In this document: piece by piece, positions 9,733-19,023 of the stretch
Numbering within the stretch: position 1 is the first letter of the stretch
Layout: every line of letters starts with the position of its first letter
Assembly: GCF_014960965.1 (NCBI RefSeq)
Contig: NZ_CP063169.1
Location: 591,581-655,580, forward strand
DNA from: Ruania alkalisoli
GTDB taxonomy: Bacteria; Actinomycetota; Actinomycetes; Actinomycetales; Beutenbergiaceae
DNA length: 64,000 nucleotides
Direction of reading: 5' to 3'
Notes under the pieces: model-generated
The model's database searches: none
The model's input: only the letters and a program-made list of their open reading frames with translations
Told to the model about the DNA's origin: nothing
Position numbers and translations under genes: made by a program

Positions 9733-10698
9733 CTACGTGCAGATCAGCAGCGACGCCTGCTGCACCTGCGCGTGCAGAGCGACGACCTTGCCCAGGTACT
9801 CGCCGTCCACCTGAAAGTGCTCCGGACGGCTCAGCACGACCCGCACGTCCTTCGCGCGGCGCAACTGGACCGCTTCCCCGGTCCGCAACGGCCGGCGCCG
9901 GCCGGTCCGGCGGCGGACCTGACGCACCAGCGAGTTCTCCTGCACGAACCAGGACGCGACCTCACTCCAGGTGCGCGCATCGTCGGCGTGCAGCATCAGG
10001 ACGTCGAGCTCGCCGTCGTCCACCTCGGCGTCCGGCAGCAGCACCAGCCCGGCGGGAAGAGCGCCACCGTTGGCAATGGCCAAGGTGAGCAGCCGGGCCT
10101 CTTGCGGCGCTGCGCCGTCGAGTGAGTGGGTCACATCCAGCCGGTCTGGGCGGGTGACACCCCGGGTCACCCCGGCCACGTACGCCAGCCACCCCAGGTG
10201 TGCCTTCGCCTCGCTGGAGGTGTGCACCACCATCTGGGCGTCCACACCGAAACCGGCCAGGACCAGAAAGGTCCTGCTCGTGCGGTCCCCGTCCGCCAGG
10301 TCCACCCTCACCCGGCCGGTGTCGACCCGCCGGTGCATCCCCGAGAACGAGACACGCAGCGCGGCCACCTGGTCCAGCACCGGCAGGCCCACGTTGCGGG
10401 CGAACAGATTCGTCGACCCGACGGGCCATACCCCGAGCGGCTGGTCTGTGCCGACAAGCATCTCCGCGACGGCCCGCACGGTCCCGTCACCGCCGGCAGC
10501 GATCACCACGTCCGCCTCGCCGGCGGATGCCTCGGTCAGGCGCCTACGCAGGGAGGCTGCGTCGTCATCGGCCTGGGTGGGCACCCAGACGGACGGGCCC
10601 CACCCGGCGCGCCGCTCCTCACGTGCCACGATGCGCCGCCAGCGCTCACCGGTGAGCTTCTCCGGGTGGTAGACGACGGCAGCCATCGGTGGCGTCAT
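9733..10698 (-). CDS. Diacylglycerol-kinase-family lipid kinase (copy 1)
   Basis: Cytosolic kinase of the DAGK/YegS/BmrU family, which phosphorylates diacylglycerol or a related lipid. The 321-residue protein has the nucleotide-binding GGDGT motif at residues 69-73 and GSTNLFARN at about 94-102 where most relatives have GTGN. ATG 10698 is preceded by GGGAG. Transcribed divergently from the ribokinase gene. A second member lies at 27165-28277 with a canonical GTGN. Family certain, lipid substrate unknown. Confidence 0.88.
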   Translation of the reverse strand: MTPPMAAVVYHPEKLTGERWRRIVAREERRAGWGPSVWVPTQADDDAASLRRRLTEASAGEADVVIAAGGDGTVRAVAEMLVGTDQPLGVWPVGSTNLFARNVGLPVLDQVAALRVSFSGMHRRVDTGRVRVDLADGDRTSRTFLVLAGFGVDAQMVVHTSSEAKAHLGWLAYVAGVTRGVTRPDRLDVTHSLDGAAPQEARLLTLAIANGGALPAGLVLLPDAEVDDGELDVLMLHADDARTWSEVASWFVQENSLVRQVRRRTGRRRPLRTGEAVQLRRAKDVRVVLSRPEHFQVDGEYLGKVVALHAQVQQASLLICT

Positions 10699-10812
10699 CG
10701 TGTCTCCCTCCCAAGCCCCGGCTTCTGGTGCCAGTATCCGTCATCGGGCGGGTGGTGCGTGCGTTCTGGCGTAGTCTTCCCCGGTACGGCAGACGGAGGA
10801 GAAGGAGAAGTG

Positions 10813-11724
10813 ATGGGCGTCGTCGTGGTGGGTTCGGCGAATATGGACGTGGTGGCACGAGTACCGCGCATCCCCGGGCCGGGTGAGACGCTCCTGGCGC
10901 GATCCTTCTCCCGCGGTGGCGGCGGCAAGGGCGCCAATCAGGCGGTGGCGGCAGCCCGTGCTGGTGGCGTCGAGACGGCGTTCGTCGGCGCGCTCGGGTC
11001 GGACGGGGACGGCCAGTCGTTACGGGAGTCGCTCACCGGTTCCGGAGTCGACATGAGCGTCGTGGCCCAGTCCGGCGAGCCGACCGGCACGGCCCTGATC
11101 TCGGTGGCCGACGACGGGGAGAACGCGATCGTCGTCGTCGGGGGCGCCAATGCCGACTTCACCGCGCTCGATGCCCGCCAGCAGCAGGTGATCGGGGCCG
11201 CGGACGTGCTGCTCGCCCAGCTCGAGATCGACGCCGACGTTGTCCTCGCGGCCGCGCAGGCCCGCCGCGAGGGGGCGGTATTCGTGCTGAACGCCGCACC
11301 CTCGCAGCCGCTGTCGGAGGCGATGTGGGCGCAGCTGGACGTTCTGGTCGTCAACGAGCATGAGGCCGCCGACCTGGCCGTCGCGCTCGGTGCGCCGGAC
11401 CGGGAGCTCGACGGCGCCGTCGACCTCCTGGCCGGAAGAGTCGGATCGCTTGTGGTGACCCTCGGCGGGGAGGGCTCCCTCGTGGTCGAGGGCGGTGAGC
11501 GCACACGGGTACCGGCCGTACCGGTCACTCCGGTGGACACCACCGGCGCCGGGGACACCTTCGTCGGCGTCCTCGGGGCGCGTCTGGCCCTGGGCGACTC
11601 GCTCGTGGAGGCCGCCCGGTGGGGGTCAGTCGCGGCAGCACTGGCCGTTCAGCGTCCGGGCGCCCAGGATGGCGTCCCATCCGCTGCCGAGGTGCGCACG
11701 GCGTACACGAGCGGACAGAACTAA
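10813..11724 (+). CDS. rbsK: Ribokinase (PfkB family)
   Basis: Phosphorylates D-ribose to ribose-5-phosphate. The 303-residue protein opens with VVVGSANMD (sugar site), has GGGGKGANQAVAAARAGG-type motif 1 at residues 35-52 and motif 2 DTTGAGDTFVG with the catalytic Asp at 248. Start: ATG 10813 (or the adjoining GTG 10810) follows GGAGGAGAAGGAGAAG, a strong ribosome site; the frame is open far upstream but without coding character. No ribose transporter or repressor is adjacent, so other PfkB sugars are possible. Its stop codon lies inside a copy of the palindromic repeat. Confidence 0.85.
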   Translation: MGVVVVGSANMDVVARVPRIPGPGETLLARSFSRGGGGKGANQAVAAARAGGVETAFVGALGSDGDGQSLRESLTGSGVDMSVVAQSGEPTGTALISVADDGENAIVVVGGANADFTALDARQQQVIGAADVLLAQLEIDADVVLAAAQARREGAVFVLNAAPSQPLSEAMWAQLDVLVVNEHEAADLAVALGAPDRELDGAVDLLAGRVGSLVVTLGGEGSLVVEGGERTRVPAVPVTPVDTTGAGDTFVGVLGARLALGDSLVEAARWGSVAAALAVQRPGAQDGVPSAAEVRTAYTSGQN

Positions 11725-11786
11725 CGGCCCACGAGATCTCCGTGCCACATGTGGCACGCGGGTCCCCTCGGCCGTCGGTTCCGTTC
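11715..11786. repeat. Interspersed palindromic element, copy A
   Basis: Outer arms ACAGAACTAACGGC and GCCGTCGGTTCCGT pair at 11 of 14 positions around a perfect 18-bp core palindrome CGTGCCACATGTGGCACG (11741-11758). It lies between the convergent ribokinase and patatin genes, where it may act as a terminator. Two other family members are at 18911-18976 and 19688-21059 (split by an IS). Confidence 0.7.
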
Positions 11787-11797
11787 GGGGTGGTGAC

Positions 11798-13384
11798 TCA
11801 GGGGAGCCAGGCGGGAGCGGGCAGATCGTACGGATGGGCCTCCCAGCCCCGCCACCAGCCGTCCGCCCCAGGCGGCAGCAACGCCGGGTCGGCGGCCACG
11901 ACGGCGTCCCGCAGGTCGACCTTCAGTCTTGCCACCAGGTCGAGGTCGGGGGAAGCCTCCTCACCCGACTCCGTGCGGAGCGCATCGGAGTGGCCCTCGG
12001 CTGACTCCGGCTGCAGGACGGCATTCTCCACCGCCCAGATCCGCCGCCGGAGCTCGATGATCGCGCGGGTGGCCGCTCGTTGCGTGGCGGAGGCGGCCGT
12101 GCAGACCTCGGCAGCGCGGATCCAGCCGTAGTCCATCGCGATGCGGATGAGGCCGGGGTCCACGGTGAGGATGTCGTGGATGTCGAGTTCGGGCTGGATG
12201 ACGATGGCTCCGGCGGCCTCGGCGCGGCGGACCTCATCGGCCTGAATCTCGTCGGTCATCACCCCGAAGCCGGCGCGCATCACGATCTCCAGCATGTCCT
12301 TGTCCGCGAAGCTCGATGCCGGGCTGAGCCCGGGTGGTGAGGCGACTACGGCGTAGCACCGGGTGACGCCCAGGTGATCGACAGCCACTTCCACAGGCAG
12401 GGACTCCCGGGCTCCGCCGTCGACGTAGTGCTCTGATCCGAGACGGATGGGTGCGAACACGCTCGGGATCGCACAGGAGGCACGGATGGCTGTCACGAGG
12501 TCGACCACCGGTTCGCCCGGGACGGGTTGATCGAGCCGGTCCCGGATCTCACCGGTCTCGGTCACATACCGCAACTCACCCGATTCCAGCGCGACCGCAG
12601 CGATACGCAGCTTCACCCCGGAGCCGGCCACTCGAGTGGGGTCGAACATGGTCGGGTCGACGAGGCGTTCTACCAGCGGCCCCGGGCGGAATGCCGCACG
12701 CTCGGTCTGGGCCCCGCTCAGGATGAGGTCGACGTCGGTGCTGGTGCGTCCCGCCTCCCACAGCGTGGCCATGGTGTCGAGGACGTTCGTTACCGACCAT
12801 GACAGGCTCTGCTCCGGCGGTGTGCGCTGCTGGGTGACTGCGTCCGGAGTGCGGCGGCGTTCGCGCGACTCGGAACGGCTCGCGCGGTTGTCACGGGAAC
12901 CGGCCATGCGAGCCGTGCGACCCGGGTTGCGGGTGCGGCCGGCCTGAGCGGCTCGCGCGTCCCGATGACGCAGCGCCATGACCTTGCGCCAGGTGGGCAT
13001 GTGCTCGTTCAGCTTGGTGAACCACTCCAGCTCGGCGAACATGTCCGCTGAACTCTCCATGCTCAGCCACAACTGCCGTAGTTCGCCCACAGCCTGGTGC
13101 TGCTGGGTGCGAGTGGGATGCTGGGCCAGGACAGCCGCGAGGATCGACCCGGCAGAGGTTCCGGTGATCACAGCCGGGGTGATGCCCTCGCGATCGTAGA
13201 GGTAGTCTAGTGCGCCGATCTCGAAGCTGGAGCGGGCCCCACCTCCGGCGATCGCCAGGCCGACGATCTCGCGCTGCGGTGGTTTCGGCCGGGGCGGGAC
13301 CTGCCCGCCCAAGGCTGTGATGAGTCGATGGCGCAGGTGGTCGAGGGGACCGGACGGGCCAGGCATGAACTCAGCGTAGGTCAC
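11798..13384 (-). CDS. Patatin-like phospholipase
   Basis: Lipid acyl hydrolase with a Ser-Asp dyad. Of 528 residues, the N-terminal part carries the oxyanion loop GGGARS (47-52), the nucleophile elbow GTSAG with Ser77, and the DGG motif with Asp322 in YVDGGARES. A basic, low-complexity insert (about residues 140-195, rich in Arg and Ser) interrupts the domain and is probably disordered. Start GTG 13384 has GAGGA just upstream; ATG 13366 (MPGPSG) is an alternative. No signal peptide is seen, so it is probably cytoplasmic or membrane-associated. Substrate unknown. Confidence 0.85.
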   Translation of the reverse strand: MTYAEFMPGPSGPLDHLRHRLITALGGQVPPRPKPPQREIVGLAIAGGGARSSFEIGALDYLYDREGITPAVITGTSAGSILAAVLAQHPTRTQQHQAVGELRQLWLSMESSADMFAELEWFTKLNEHMPTWRKVMALRHRDARAAQAGRTRNPGRTARMAGSRDNRASRSESRERRRTPDAVTQQRTPPEQSLSWSVTNVLDTMATLWEAGRTSTDVDLILSGAQTERAAFRPGPLVERLVDPTMFDPTRVAGSGVKLRIAAVALESGELRYVTETGEIRDRLDQPVPGEPVVDLVTAIRASCAIPSVFAPIRLGSEHYVDGGARESLPVEVAVDHLGVTRCYAVVASPPGLSPASSFADKDMLEIVMRAGFGVMTDEIQADEVRRAEAAGAIVIQPELDIHDILTVDPGLIRIAMDYGWIRAAEVCTAASATQRAATRAIIELRRRIWAVENAVLQPESAEGHSDALRTESGEEASPDLDLVARLKVDLRDAVVAADPALLPPGADGWWRGWEAHPYDLPAPAWLP

Positions 13385-13609
13385 ATGTTCCTCACGTGTC
13401 CGGCAGACGGAGGGGAGCAGGCGGCCCGCCCGGTTCCATCCGCACCGGCATAGCGTCCATCATGTGAGCCCAACGATCTTGCAGACCGGACGGACCGGTT
13501 GCGGGCAGCACCCCGAGGGTGTTTCGGTGGAGTGGTCCCCAGGCGCCACGCGTGTAGTGAGCACGTACTGCTCGTCAGCGTCTATGCCGAAGGAACGAGA
13601 GGGAGCATC

Positions 13610-13891
13610 ATGCTCACCCTGACCGAGAACGCCCAGACCGCGATCAAGTCGATCACCGAGCAGGCCGGGCTCCCGGCCGAGGGTGGCGTCCGGATCGCGA
13701 TGGCCGAAAGTGGCACCGAGCTCCAGCTGTCGCTGGTCCCGGAGCCGCAGAACGAGGACCAGGTGATCGAGGAGGACGGTGCCCGCGTCTTCGTCGCCAC
13801 CGAGACCTCGGAACTGCTCGACACGCAGCAGCTCGACGCCAATCAGAGCGCCGAGGGCACCGGCTTCACGCTCACCAACCAGGAGGGCTGA
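13610..13891 (+). CDS. HesB/IscA-like small protein lacking cysteines
   Basis: A 93-residue protein beginning MLTLTENAQTAIKSI, the typical opening of the HesB/IscA iron-sulfur biogenesis fold, but with no cysteine anywhere, so it cannot hold a cluster in the way A-type carriers do. It is rich in Glu and Gln in the second half. Such Cys-less members are known in actinobacteria without a firm function. ATG 13610 follows AACGAGAGGGAGC. Monocistronic, ending in a 19-bp hairpin. Confidence 0.75.
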   Translation: MLTLTENAQTAIKSITEQAGLPAEGGVRIAMAESGTELQLSLVPEPQNEDQVIEEDGARVFVATETSELLDTQQLDANQSAEGTGFTLTNQEG

Positions 13892-13905
13892 CCCCCACCC
13901 GCGAG

Positions 13906-13965
13906 AATCGCTCGTCGATCTGGCTGCCGACCGAACGGGTCGAACCGCCAGATCGACGAGCGATT
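13906..13965. terminator. Hairpin between convergent HesB-like and DUF255 genes
   Basis: Perfect 19-bp inverted repeat AATCGCTCGTCGATCTGGC (13906-13924) / GCCAGATCGACGAGCGATT (13947-13965). The 22-nt loop contains a second small stem CGACC/GGTCG. It ends one base before the DUF255 stop codon. Confidence 0.75.
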
Positions 13966-15990
13966 TCAGTTCGGGCCGCCGGCGAGCTGTCGGCGCAGAT
14001 CCGCCACAGACGTCACTGGCAGGTCGCAGGTGAAGCCGCGGCACACATAGGCCGCGGACCGGCCGCCCACGAGGCCGCGTCCTTCGAGCAGCGGGTGGGT
14101 GGTGTCAGGGCCCGCTGCGAGCACCAGGCCCGGACTTGTCGCAGCCCGCGCGACGGCGAGCATCTCGCGCGCGCTGGCATCCTCGCCGACCACGGCCACC
14201 TGCAGCGGACCGGCGACGGCCGCCTCGGCGACCGCGAGGAACCAGCCCGCGAACCGAGGATCAGCGCTGACCGTCCGCGCCCCGGTAGCCAGTGCCCGTT
14301 CTGCCTCCTCCCGTCGCGTCCCGGTCAGCGCCGAGTACGTCAGCAACGCCCCCGCCAACGACGACGTCCCGCACGGTTCGGCGTTGTCGGTCACCCCTTG
14401 TAGTCGCAGCACCAGGCGCTCGGCGTCGGTCGCGGTGTCGTAGAAACCCCCGCCCGGGGCGGAGAACTGGTCGACGGCGGAGCTCAGGATCTCCCCAGCC
14501 GCATTCAGCCACTGCATCTGCCCGGTCGCCTGATGCAGGGCGAGCAACCCCTCGGCGAGATTGCCGTAGTCGTCGGCCACCCCGGCCGGTTCGCCTGGGC
14601 GACCCTCGCGGGAGGCTCGGAGCACGCGGACCTGGCCCTGCGCCGTCGTGGGGTGCTGAGTGTGCGCAGCGAGCAGCAGCTCGGCGCACGCGGTCGCCGC
14701 CTCCACCCACTCCGGCTCCTCCAGCAGCGCCCCTGCCTCGGCCAGTGCCGCGATCACCAGCCCGTTCCACGAGGTGACCACCTTGTCGTCCCTCGCCGGC
14801 TGCGGGCGCCGGGCCCTCGCCGTCAGCAAGGCTTCCCGCCACGCCGGCCACTCGGGAGGTGGCTCGGCCATCATCTGCAGCGTGGACGCGCCGCCCTCGA
14901 ACGTCCCTGACTCGGTGACTCCCAGCAACTCGGCGGCACGAGCGCCGTCGGCGGCTCCGAGAACCTCGGCCAGCTGCGCCGGGGTCCACACATACGTCAG
15001 GCCCTCGACGCCGTCTGTATCGGCATCGAGGGAGGCGGCGAAGGCGCCCTCGGGGGTGCGCATCTCCCGCAGGAGGAACTCGGCCGTCTCACCTACCACG
15101 CGGCGGGCGAGCGGGTCGCCGGTGGTTTGGTACCAGTGCAGGTAGACCCGCAGCAGCAGCGCATTGTCGTAGAGCATCTTCTCGAAGTGCGGCACCACCC
15201 AGGCCGCGTCCACGCTGTAGCGGGCGAACCCGCCGGCGAGCTGGTCGTAGATCCCGCCGTGGGCCATCGCTGTGCACGTCCGGTTGACCAGCTCCAGCGC
15301 CGCCTCGCTGCCCGTGCGGGCGTGGTGGCGCAGGAGGTGCTCGAGCGTCATCGACGGCGGGAACTTCGGGGAGGAACCGAACCCGCCGTGGCGGGTGTCG
15401 GCATGAGCAGCCAGGCGCCCGACGGCGGAGGCCAGCATGGTCTCGTCCGGCACCTGGGCGCGCGGGGCGCCGGGATCGTTGGGGTTGCCGGGATCGGTGG
15501 CGGCCTCGGTGGCTTCCCGCAGCCGGCGGGTGATCTGCTCGGCTCCGGTGAGGATCTCCTCGCGCCGCTCGGACCACACCTCGCTGATCGCCTGCAGCAG
15601 ACTGAGGAACTGCGTGCGCGGGAAGTAGGTGCCGCAGTAGAACGGCTCACCGGCGGGGGTGAGGAGGCAGGTCATCGGCCACCCGCCCTGACCGGTCATC
15701 GCCTGCGTGGCCTGCATGTACACCGCGTCGACGTCCGGGCGCTCCTCCCGGTCCACCTTCACGGGAACGAAGTGCTCGTTCATCACGGCCGCGACCTGCT
15801 CGTCCTCGAAGGACTCGTGGGCCATCACATGGCACCAGTGGCAGGCGGCGTATCCGACGGAGAGGAGGATGGGCACCTCGCGCTGCTTCGCCTCGGCGAA
15901 TGCCGCCTCACCCCATTCGTGCCAGTGCACGGGGTTGTCTGCGTGCTGGAGCAGGTAGGGGCTGGTGGCCTGGCTGAGGCGGTTGGGCAT
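13966..15990 (-). CDS. Thioredoxin-fold DUF255 protein (YyaL/spermatogenesis-associated protein 20 family)
   Basis: A 674-residue protein with an N-terminal thioredoxin-like domain followed by an (alpha/alpha)6-barrel-like region as in AGE-type epimerases. The N-terminus [19 protein letters not shown] and the redox-type motif CHWCHVM are diagnostic. ATG 15990 (MPNRLSQ) is chosen; an in-frame ATG at 16017 adds nine non-conserved residues. The start lies inside the upstream EamA gene, so both overlap by 166 nt in different frames on the same strand. Biochemical role of the family is poorly defined. Confidence 0.9.
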   Translation of the reverse strand: MPNRLSQATSPYLLQHADNPVHWHEWGEAAFAEAKQREVPILLSVGYAACHWCHVMAHESFEDEQVAAVMNEHFVPVKVDREERPDVDAVYMQATQAMTGQGGWPMTCLLTPAGEPFYCGTYFPRTQFLSLLQAISEVWSERREEILTGAEQITRRLREATEAATDPGNPNDPGAPRAQVPDETMLASAVGRLAAHADTRHGGFGSSPKFPPSMTLEHLLRHHARTGSEAALELVNRTCTAMAHGGIYDQLAGGFARYSVDAAWVVPHFEKMLYDNALLLRVYLHWYQTTGDPLARRVVGETAEFLLREMRTPEGAFAASLDADTDGVEGLTYVWTPAQLAEVLGAADGARAAELLGVTESGTFEGGASTLQMMAEPPPEWPAWREALLTARARRPQPARDDKVVTSWNGLVIAALAEAGALLEEPEWVEAATACAELLLAAHTQHPTTAQGQVRVLRASREGRPGEPAGVADDYGNLAEGLLALHQATGQMQWLNAAGEILSSAVDQFSAPGGGFYDTATDAERLVLRLQGVTDNAEPCGTSSLAGALLTYSALTGTRREEAERALATGARTVSADPRFAGWFLAVAEAAVAGPLQVAVVGEDASAREMLAVARAATSPGLVLAAGPDTTHPLLEGRGLVGGRSAAYVCRGFTCDLPVTSVADLRRQLAGGPN

Positions 15991-16973
15991 ACATCCAGCG
16001 TGACATGCTGGCTCCACTCATCCCGGTGGCGAGGGTGCCGATGCTGGTGGTCGCTTCCGATGGGGTTGAGCTGACCGGCAACGAGAGCCGCCAGAGCGAG
16101 GATGAAGCCGGCGAGCTGGGCCGGCGTGAAGGCCTCGCTGAGCGCGAGCGCTCCGATGAGCGCCGCGACCAGCGGGGAGAGCAGGCCCAGCAACGCGATC
16201 GCGGTCACGGGCAACCGTCCGATGCCGCGGATCCAGAGGGCGTAGGCGATGAAACCACCGACGCTGCCCAGCCACAGGTATCCACCGATGGCAGGGGCGT
16301 CGATGACGGGCGGTAGTCCGTCGACCAGAATCGTCAGCGGCAGCAGGATGAGCCCGCCCGCAGTGAGTTGCCAGCCAGTGAAGGCCAGTGGACCCACGTT
16401 CTCGGGGCGGCCCCAATGCTTGGTCAACGCCACGCCGAGGGCCATGCAACCGGCCGCCATGAGCCCTGCAGCGATACCGGCCCCATCGAGGGCGGCGGCC
16501 GGTCCGAGGGCGACGAGCCCGACCCCGACGATGCCCGCGCCGCCCCAGCCGATCCGCCAGAACGAGGGGGGTTCACGGAGCACGGCCACGGCCAACCCAG
16601 CCACGATCAGCGGTTGGACGGCACCGAGTGTTGCGGCGACACCACCCGGAAGACGCTCGGCCGCAACGAAGAGCAGCGGGAGAAAGGCACCGATGTTCAG
16701 GGCCCCCAGAACACCTGCCTTCCACCACCATTGACCGCGGGGAAGGGTGCGGGTGAGCAGTATCAAGACCAGCCCGCCGGGAAGCGCTCGCATCAGTGCT
16801 GCGAAGATCGGGTGGTCGGGTGGGAGCAACTCCGTGGTCACCGCGTAGGTGGTGCCCCATGCGGCAGGTGCGAGCGCGGTCGCGGCGATCAGCGCCGCCG
16901 TGGAGATCCGCAGCGGGGCTCTCGTCGGGGGCCGAGGCGTTTCACCTGGTGCGCGAGCTGCGTCAGTGGTCAT
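15825..16973 (-). CDS. EamA/DMT-family transporter with an unusual C-terminal tail
   Basis: Inner-membrane exporter of the drug/metabolite superfamily, with about ten helices in two EamA repeats (for example [17 protein letters not shown] at the start and [19 protein letters not shown] late). ATG 16973 is chosen; the frame continues upstream without coding character. The normal domain ends near 16050 (GQLNPIG), but no stop occurs until 15825, giving a tail of about 75 polar residues that reads through the first 166 nt of the DUF255 gene in another frame. Divergent from a LysR gene, its likely regulator. Substrate unknown. Confidence 0.85.
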   Translation of the reverse strand: MTTDAARAPGETPRPPTRAPLRISTAALIAATALAPAAWGTTYAVTTELLPPDHPIFAALMRALPGGLVLILLTRTLPRGQWWWKAGVLGALNIGAFLPLLFVAAERLPGGVAATLGAVQPLIVAGLAVAVLREPPSFWRIGWGGAGIVGVGLVALGPAAALDGAGIAAGLMAAGCMALGVALTKHWGRPENVGPLAFTGWQLTAGGLILLPLTILVDGLPPVIDAPAIGGYLWLGSVGGFIAYALWIRGIGRLPVTAIALLGLLSPLVAALIGALALSEAFTPAQLAGFILALAALVAGQLNPIGSDHQHRHPRHRDEWSQHVTLDVCPTASARPPAPTCSSTQTTPCTGTNGVRRHSPRRSSARCPSSSPSDTPPATGAM

Positions 16974-17052
16974 GCGGGAAGTCTCGGTCCGGCCCAATCG
17001 ATATGTCCAATACATCGTTGCGATGACATCAATCGTGTAGCACGATGAATCG
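16974..17052. promoter_or_regulatory. Divergent EamA/LysR promoter region with inverted-repeat operator candidate
   Basis: The 79-bp gap holds the inverted repeat CATCG-TTG-CGATG (17013-17025) and nearby related half-sites (GATGACATC). LysR regulators typically bind such sites between themselves and a divergent target. Operator assignment is inferred. Confidence 0.5.
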
Positions 17053-17928
17053 ATGGAGTTCCGCCAGATCAGGTATGTCCTCGCCGTGGCTGAGACCCGC
17101 AACTTCACCCGGGCCGCAGCTCAGTGTTACGTGGCGCAGTCGGCCCTGAGTCACCAGGTCAAAGCGCTCGAACGGGAACTGGGCGTGCCACTGTTCGCGC
17201 GCAGTAGCCGTCGCGTGGAACTCACTCCTGCAGGTGAGGCCTTCCTGCCCGCTGCACGGCGCTGCCTGGCCGAGGCCGAACACGCGGCAACCGAGGCGGC
17301 TGCGGCAGTCGGCGAGGTGCGCGGGCGGCTGGCAATCGGCATCATCCCCACTGTCGCTGCTGTCGACATTCCGGCGACCTTGCAGCGATTCCGTGGCCTG
17401 CACCCGCGGGTGCGAGTGAGCCTGCGCGTGGGAGCCAGCCACGAGATGGCCGCCGCCGTAGCCGCCGGGGACCTCGACATCGCCTTCCTCGGCCTACCGG
17501 TGAACGACCGTCCCCGCGGGGTGTCGGCGCGTGAGCTGGCCCGCCAGGACCTGGTCGCCGTCGTTCCGGCCGGCCATCCCTATGCCGACCAGGGCACCGC
17601 CACCCTTCATGACCTCGCCACGTCACCGTTCGCCGACTTTCCCGCCGGCAGCCCGGGCCGCAGCCAGAGCGATGAGGCCTTCGCGGCTGCGAAACTGGAG
17701 CGGGATGTCGCCTATGAGGTCTCCTCGGCTGAGCTGATGGTGCAGATCGTGAGTCAGGGGCTCGCGGTCGCCTTTCTGCCCGCACCGATCGTGCGCATCG
17801 ATCCCGGCATTCGCGTTCTCACCGTCGCGGACGGTCCGAGCAGGGTCGAGCACCTCGTCTGGAGCGAGTTCAATCCAGCGGTGGCCACGAGAGCCTTCCT
17901 GGCCGTGTTGGAGCTCGATGGGCCGTAG
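17053..17928 (+). CDS. LysR-family transcriptional regulator
   Basis: A 291-residue DNA-binding regulator. Residues 1-60 form the winged helix-turn-helix (MEFRQIRYVLAVAETRNFT... SALSHQVKALERELGVPLFAR); the rest is a periplasmic-binding-like effector domain (WSEFNPAVATRAFL near the end). Its divergent position to the EamA exporter, only 79 bp away, suggests it controls that gene in response to the exported or a related compound. Ends 20 bp before the convergent methyltransferase. Confidence 0.92.
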   Translation: MEFRQIRYVLAVAETRNFTRAAAQCYVAQSALSHQVKALERELGVPLFARSSRRVELTPAGEAFLPAARRCLAEAEHAATEAAAAVGEVRGRLAIGIIPTVAAVDIPATLQRFRGLHPRVRVSLRVGASHEMAAAVAAGDLDIAFLGLPVNDRPRGVSARELARQDLVAVVPAGHPYADQGTATLHDLATSPFADFPAGSPGRSQSDEAFAAAKLERDVAYEVSSAELMVQIVSQGLAVAFLPAPIVRIDPGIRVLTVADGPSRVEHLVWSEFNPAVATRAFLAVLELDGP

Positions 17929-17948
17929 AGTTTCGCCGGCCGCTGCGA

Positions 17949-18857
17949 TCAGAGTGCCGGCTTGCGCGCCACGATCGAGAGGGTCATCGGTACCCGCTCG
18001 CGCCACGGCTGCGGGAGCACGAACGCGTCGCCGTCTTGCACCATCACCGGCAGCGCCTGCCACGGCAACGTGTCGTGCTCACCGACTGCGACCAGCTGCA
18101 GACCCGCATCCAGCAGCGCCTGCAGCGTCTCTGACACCGGATGTGGCCACTCGAAGTTGCGGGTAGAGGTGATCTGGTCGTGATCGCCATCCACGTAGGT
18201 GGCGCCGTCGTCGTACGTGAATGCCCGGCCCTCGGGCAGTGACCAGTACCGGTTCCCCACACGGACGTCGTCGGTAACCAGATCGTCCATCGTGGCCAGC
18301 ATCGGGTGCTGGTCCCGGAAGAAGAACGTGCCACCCGGGCGCAGCAACGCGGCAATCGCGCGCGCCCAGGCACGGAGGTCTTGCACCCAGCAAATCGTCC
18401 CGATCGAGGTGTGCACGTGATCGAACGTCTCTCCGACGGCGGAACCCGCCTGCGTCACCTCGCTCTCCACCCAGCGGGCCTCCAGCCCGCACCGGTCGGC
18501 CAGCTCGCGCGCGTGCCCGAGGGACACCGGGGACAGGTCCACGCCGGTCACGCGAGCCCCGAGCCGGGCCATAGAGAGAGTGTCGGTGCCGATGTGGCAC
18601 TGCAGGTGGCAGACGTCGAGGCCGTCCAGGAGTTGGTCCGGTCGATCGGCCCGCTCCCCGAGGTGCGGGGCGAGCAGGCCCATGTCCTCTCGGATCACCG
18701 AGGAGATACGGGTCGGGTCAGCGGCGAAGCCGTCCAGGTCGTAGGCGTTACTCGCGGCATGGACGTTCGCGCGGTCGTCCCAGTTGGCGCGGTTGGCGGT
18801 GTAGGCCTCGGCGGTGGTCGCATCGGTCTCGACGATCGGGTCGGTCGGCAGGCTCAT
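17949..18857 (-). CDS. Class I SAM-dependent methyltransferase
   Basis: A 302-residue methyltransferase with motif I CHLQCHIGTDTLSMARLGA and the adenosine-binding acidic VTGVDLSP; LLRPGGTFFFRDQHPML is motif post-III. ATG 18857 (MSLPTDP) is chosen over the in-frame codon at 18941, which lies in the palindromic repeat. Substrate cannot be read from sequence. It is divergent from the metallo-hydrolase gene. Confidence 0.82.
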   Translation of the reverse strand: MSLPTDPIVETDATTAEAYTANRANWDDRANVHAASNAYDLDGFAADPTRISSVIREDMGLLAPHLGERADRPDQLLDGLDVCHLQCHIGTDTLSMARLGARVTGVDLSPVSLGHARELADRCGLEARWVESEVTQAGSAVGETFDHVHTSIGTICWVQDLRAWARAIAALLRPGGTFFFRDQHPMLATMDDLVTDDVRVGNRYWSLPEGRAFTYDDGATYVDGDHDQITSTRNFEWPHPVSETLQALLDAGLQLVAVGEHDTLPWQALPVMVQDGDAFVLPQPWRERVPMTLSIVARKPAL

Positions 18858-18910
18858 GGAGGTCAGCCTGGCATGTACCCAGGTTGGGGCACACCGGAAA
18901 TTCGGACCAA

Positions 18911-18976
18911 GCCGACGGCCCTCAGCGTCGCTGTGCCACATATGGCACGGACCCGCTGGGTGCCGTTAGTTCTGTG
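18911..18976. repeat. Interspersed palindromic element, copy B
   Basis: GACGGCCCTCAGCG ... GTGCCACATATGGCAC ... CGCTGGGTGCCGTTAGTTCTG. The centre is identical to the rejoined copy C. Unlike the other two copies it lies between divergent genes (methyltransferase and metallo-hydrolase), so it may affect expression of either. Confidence 0.7.
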
Positions 18977-19023
18977 CCGGCGGGCACTCGCGGAGCATCA
19001 ACCCGCGGCCTACGCTCGGCGGT

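Noticed and set aside
9649-10125. Plus-strand frames over the lipid kinase 1 gene
   Set aside because: Shadows of the minus-strand gene, with no recognisable domain.
10126-10812. In-frame upstream extension of the ribokinase gene
   Set aside because: It runs antisense through the lipid kinase; the real start has a strong ribosome site and the conserved N-terminus.
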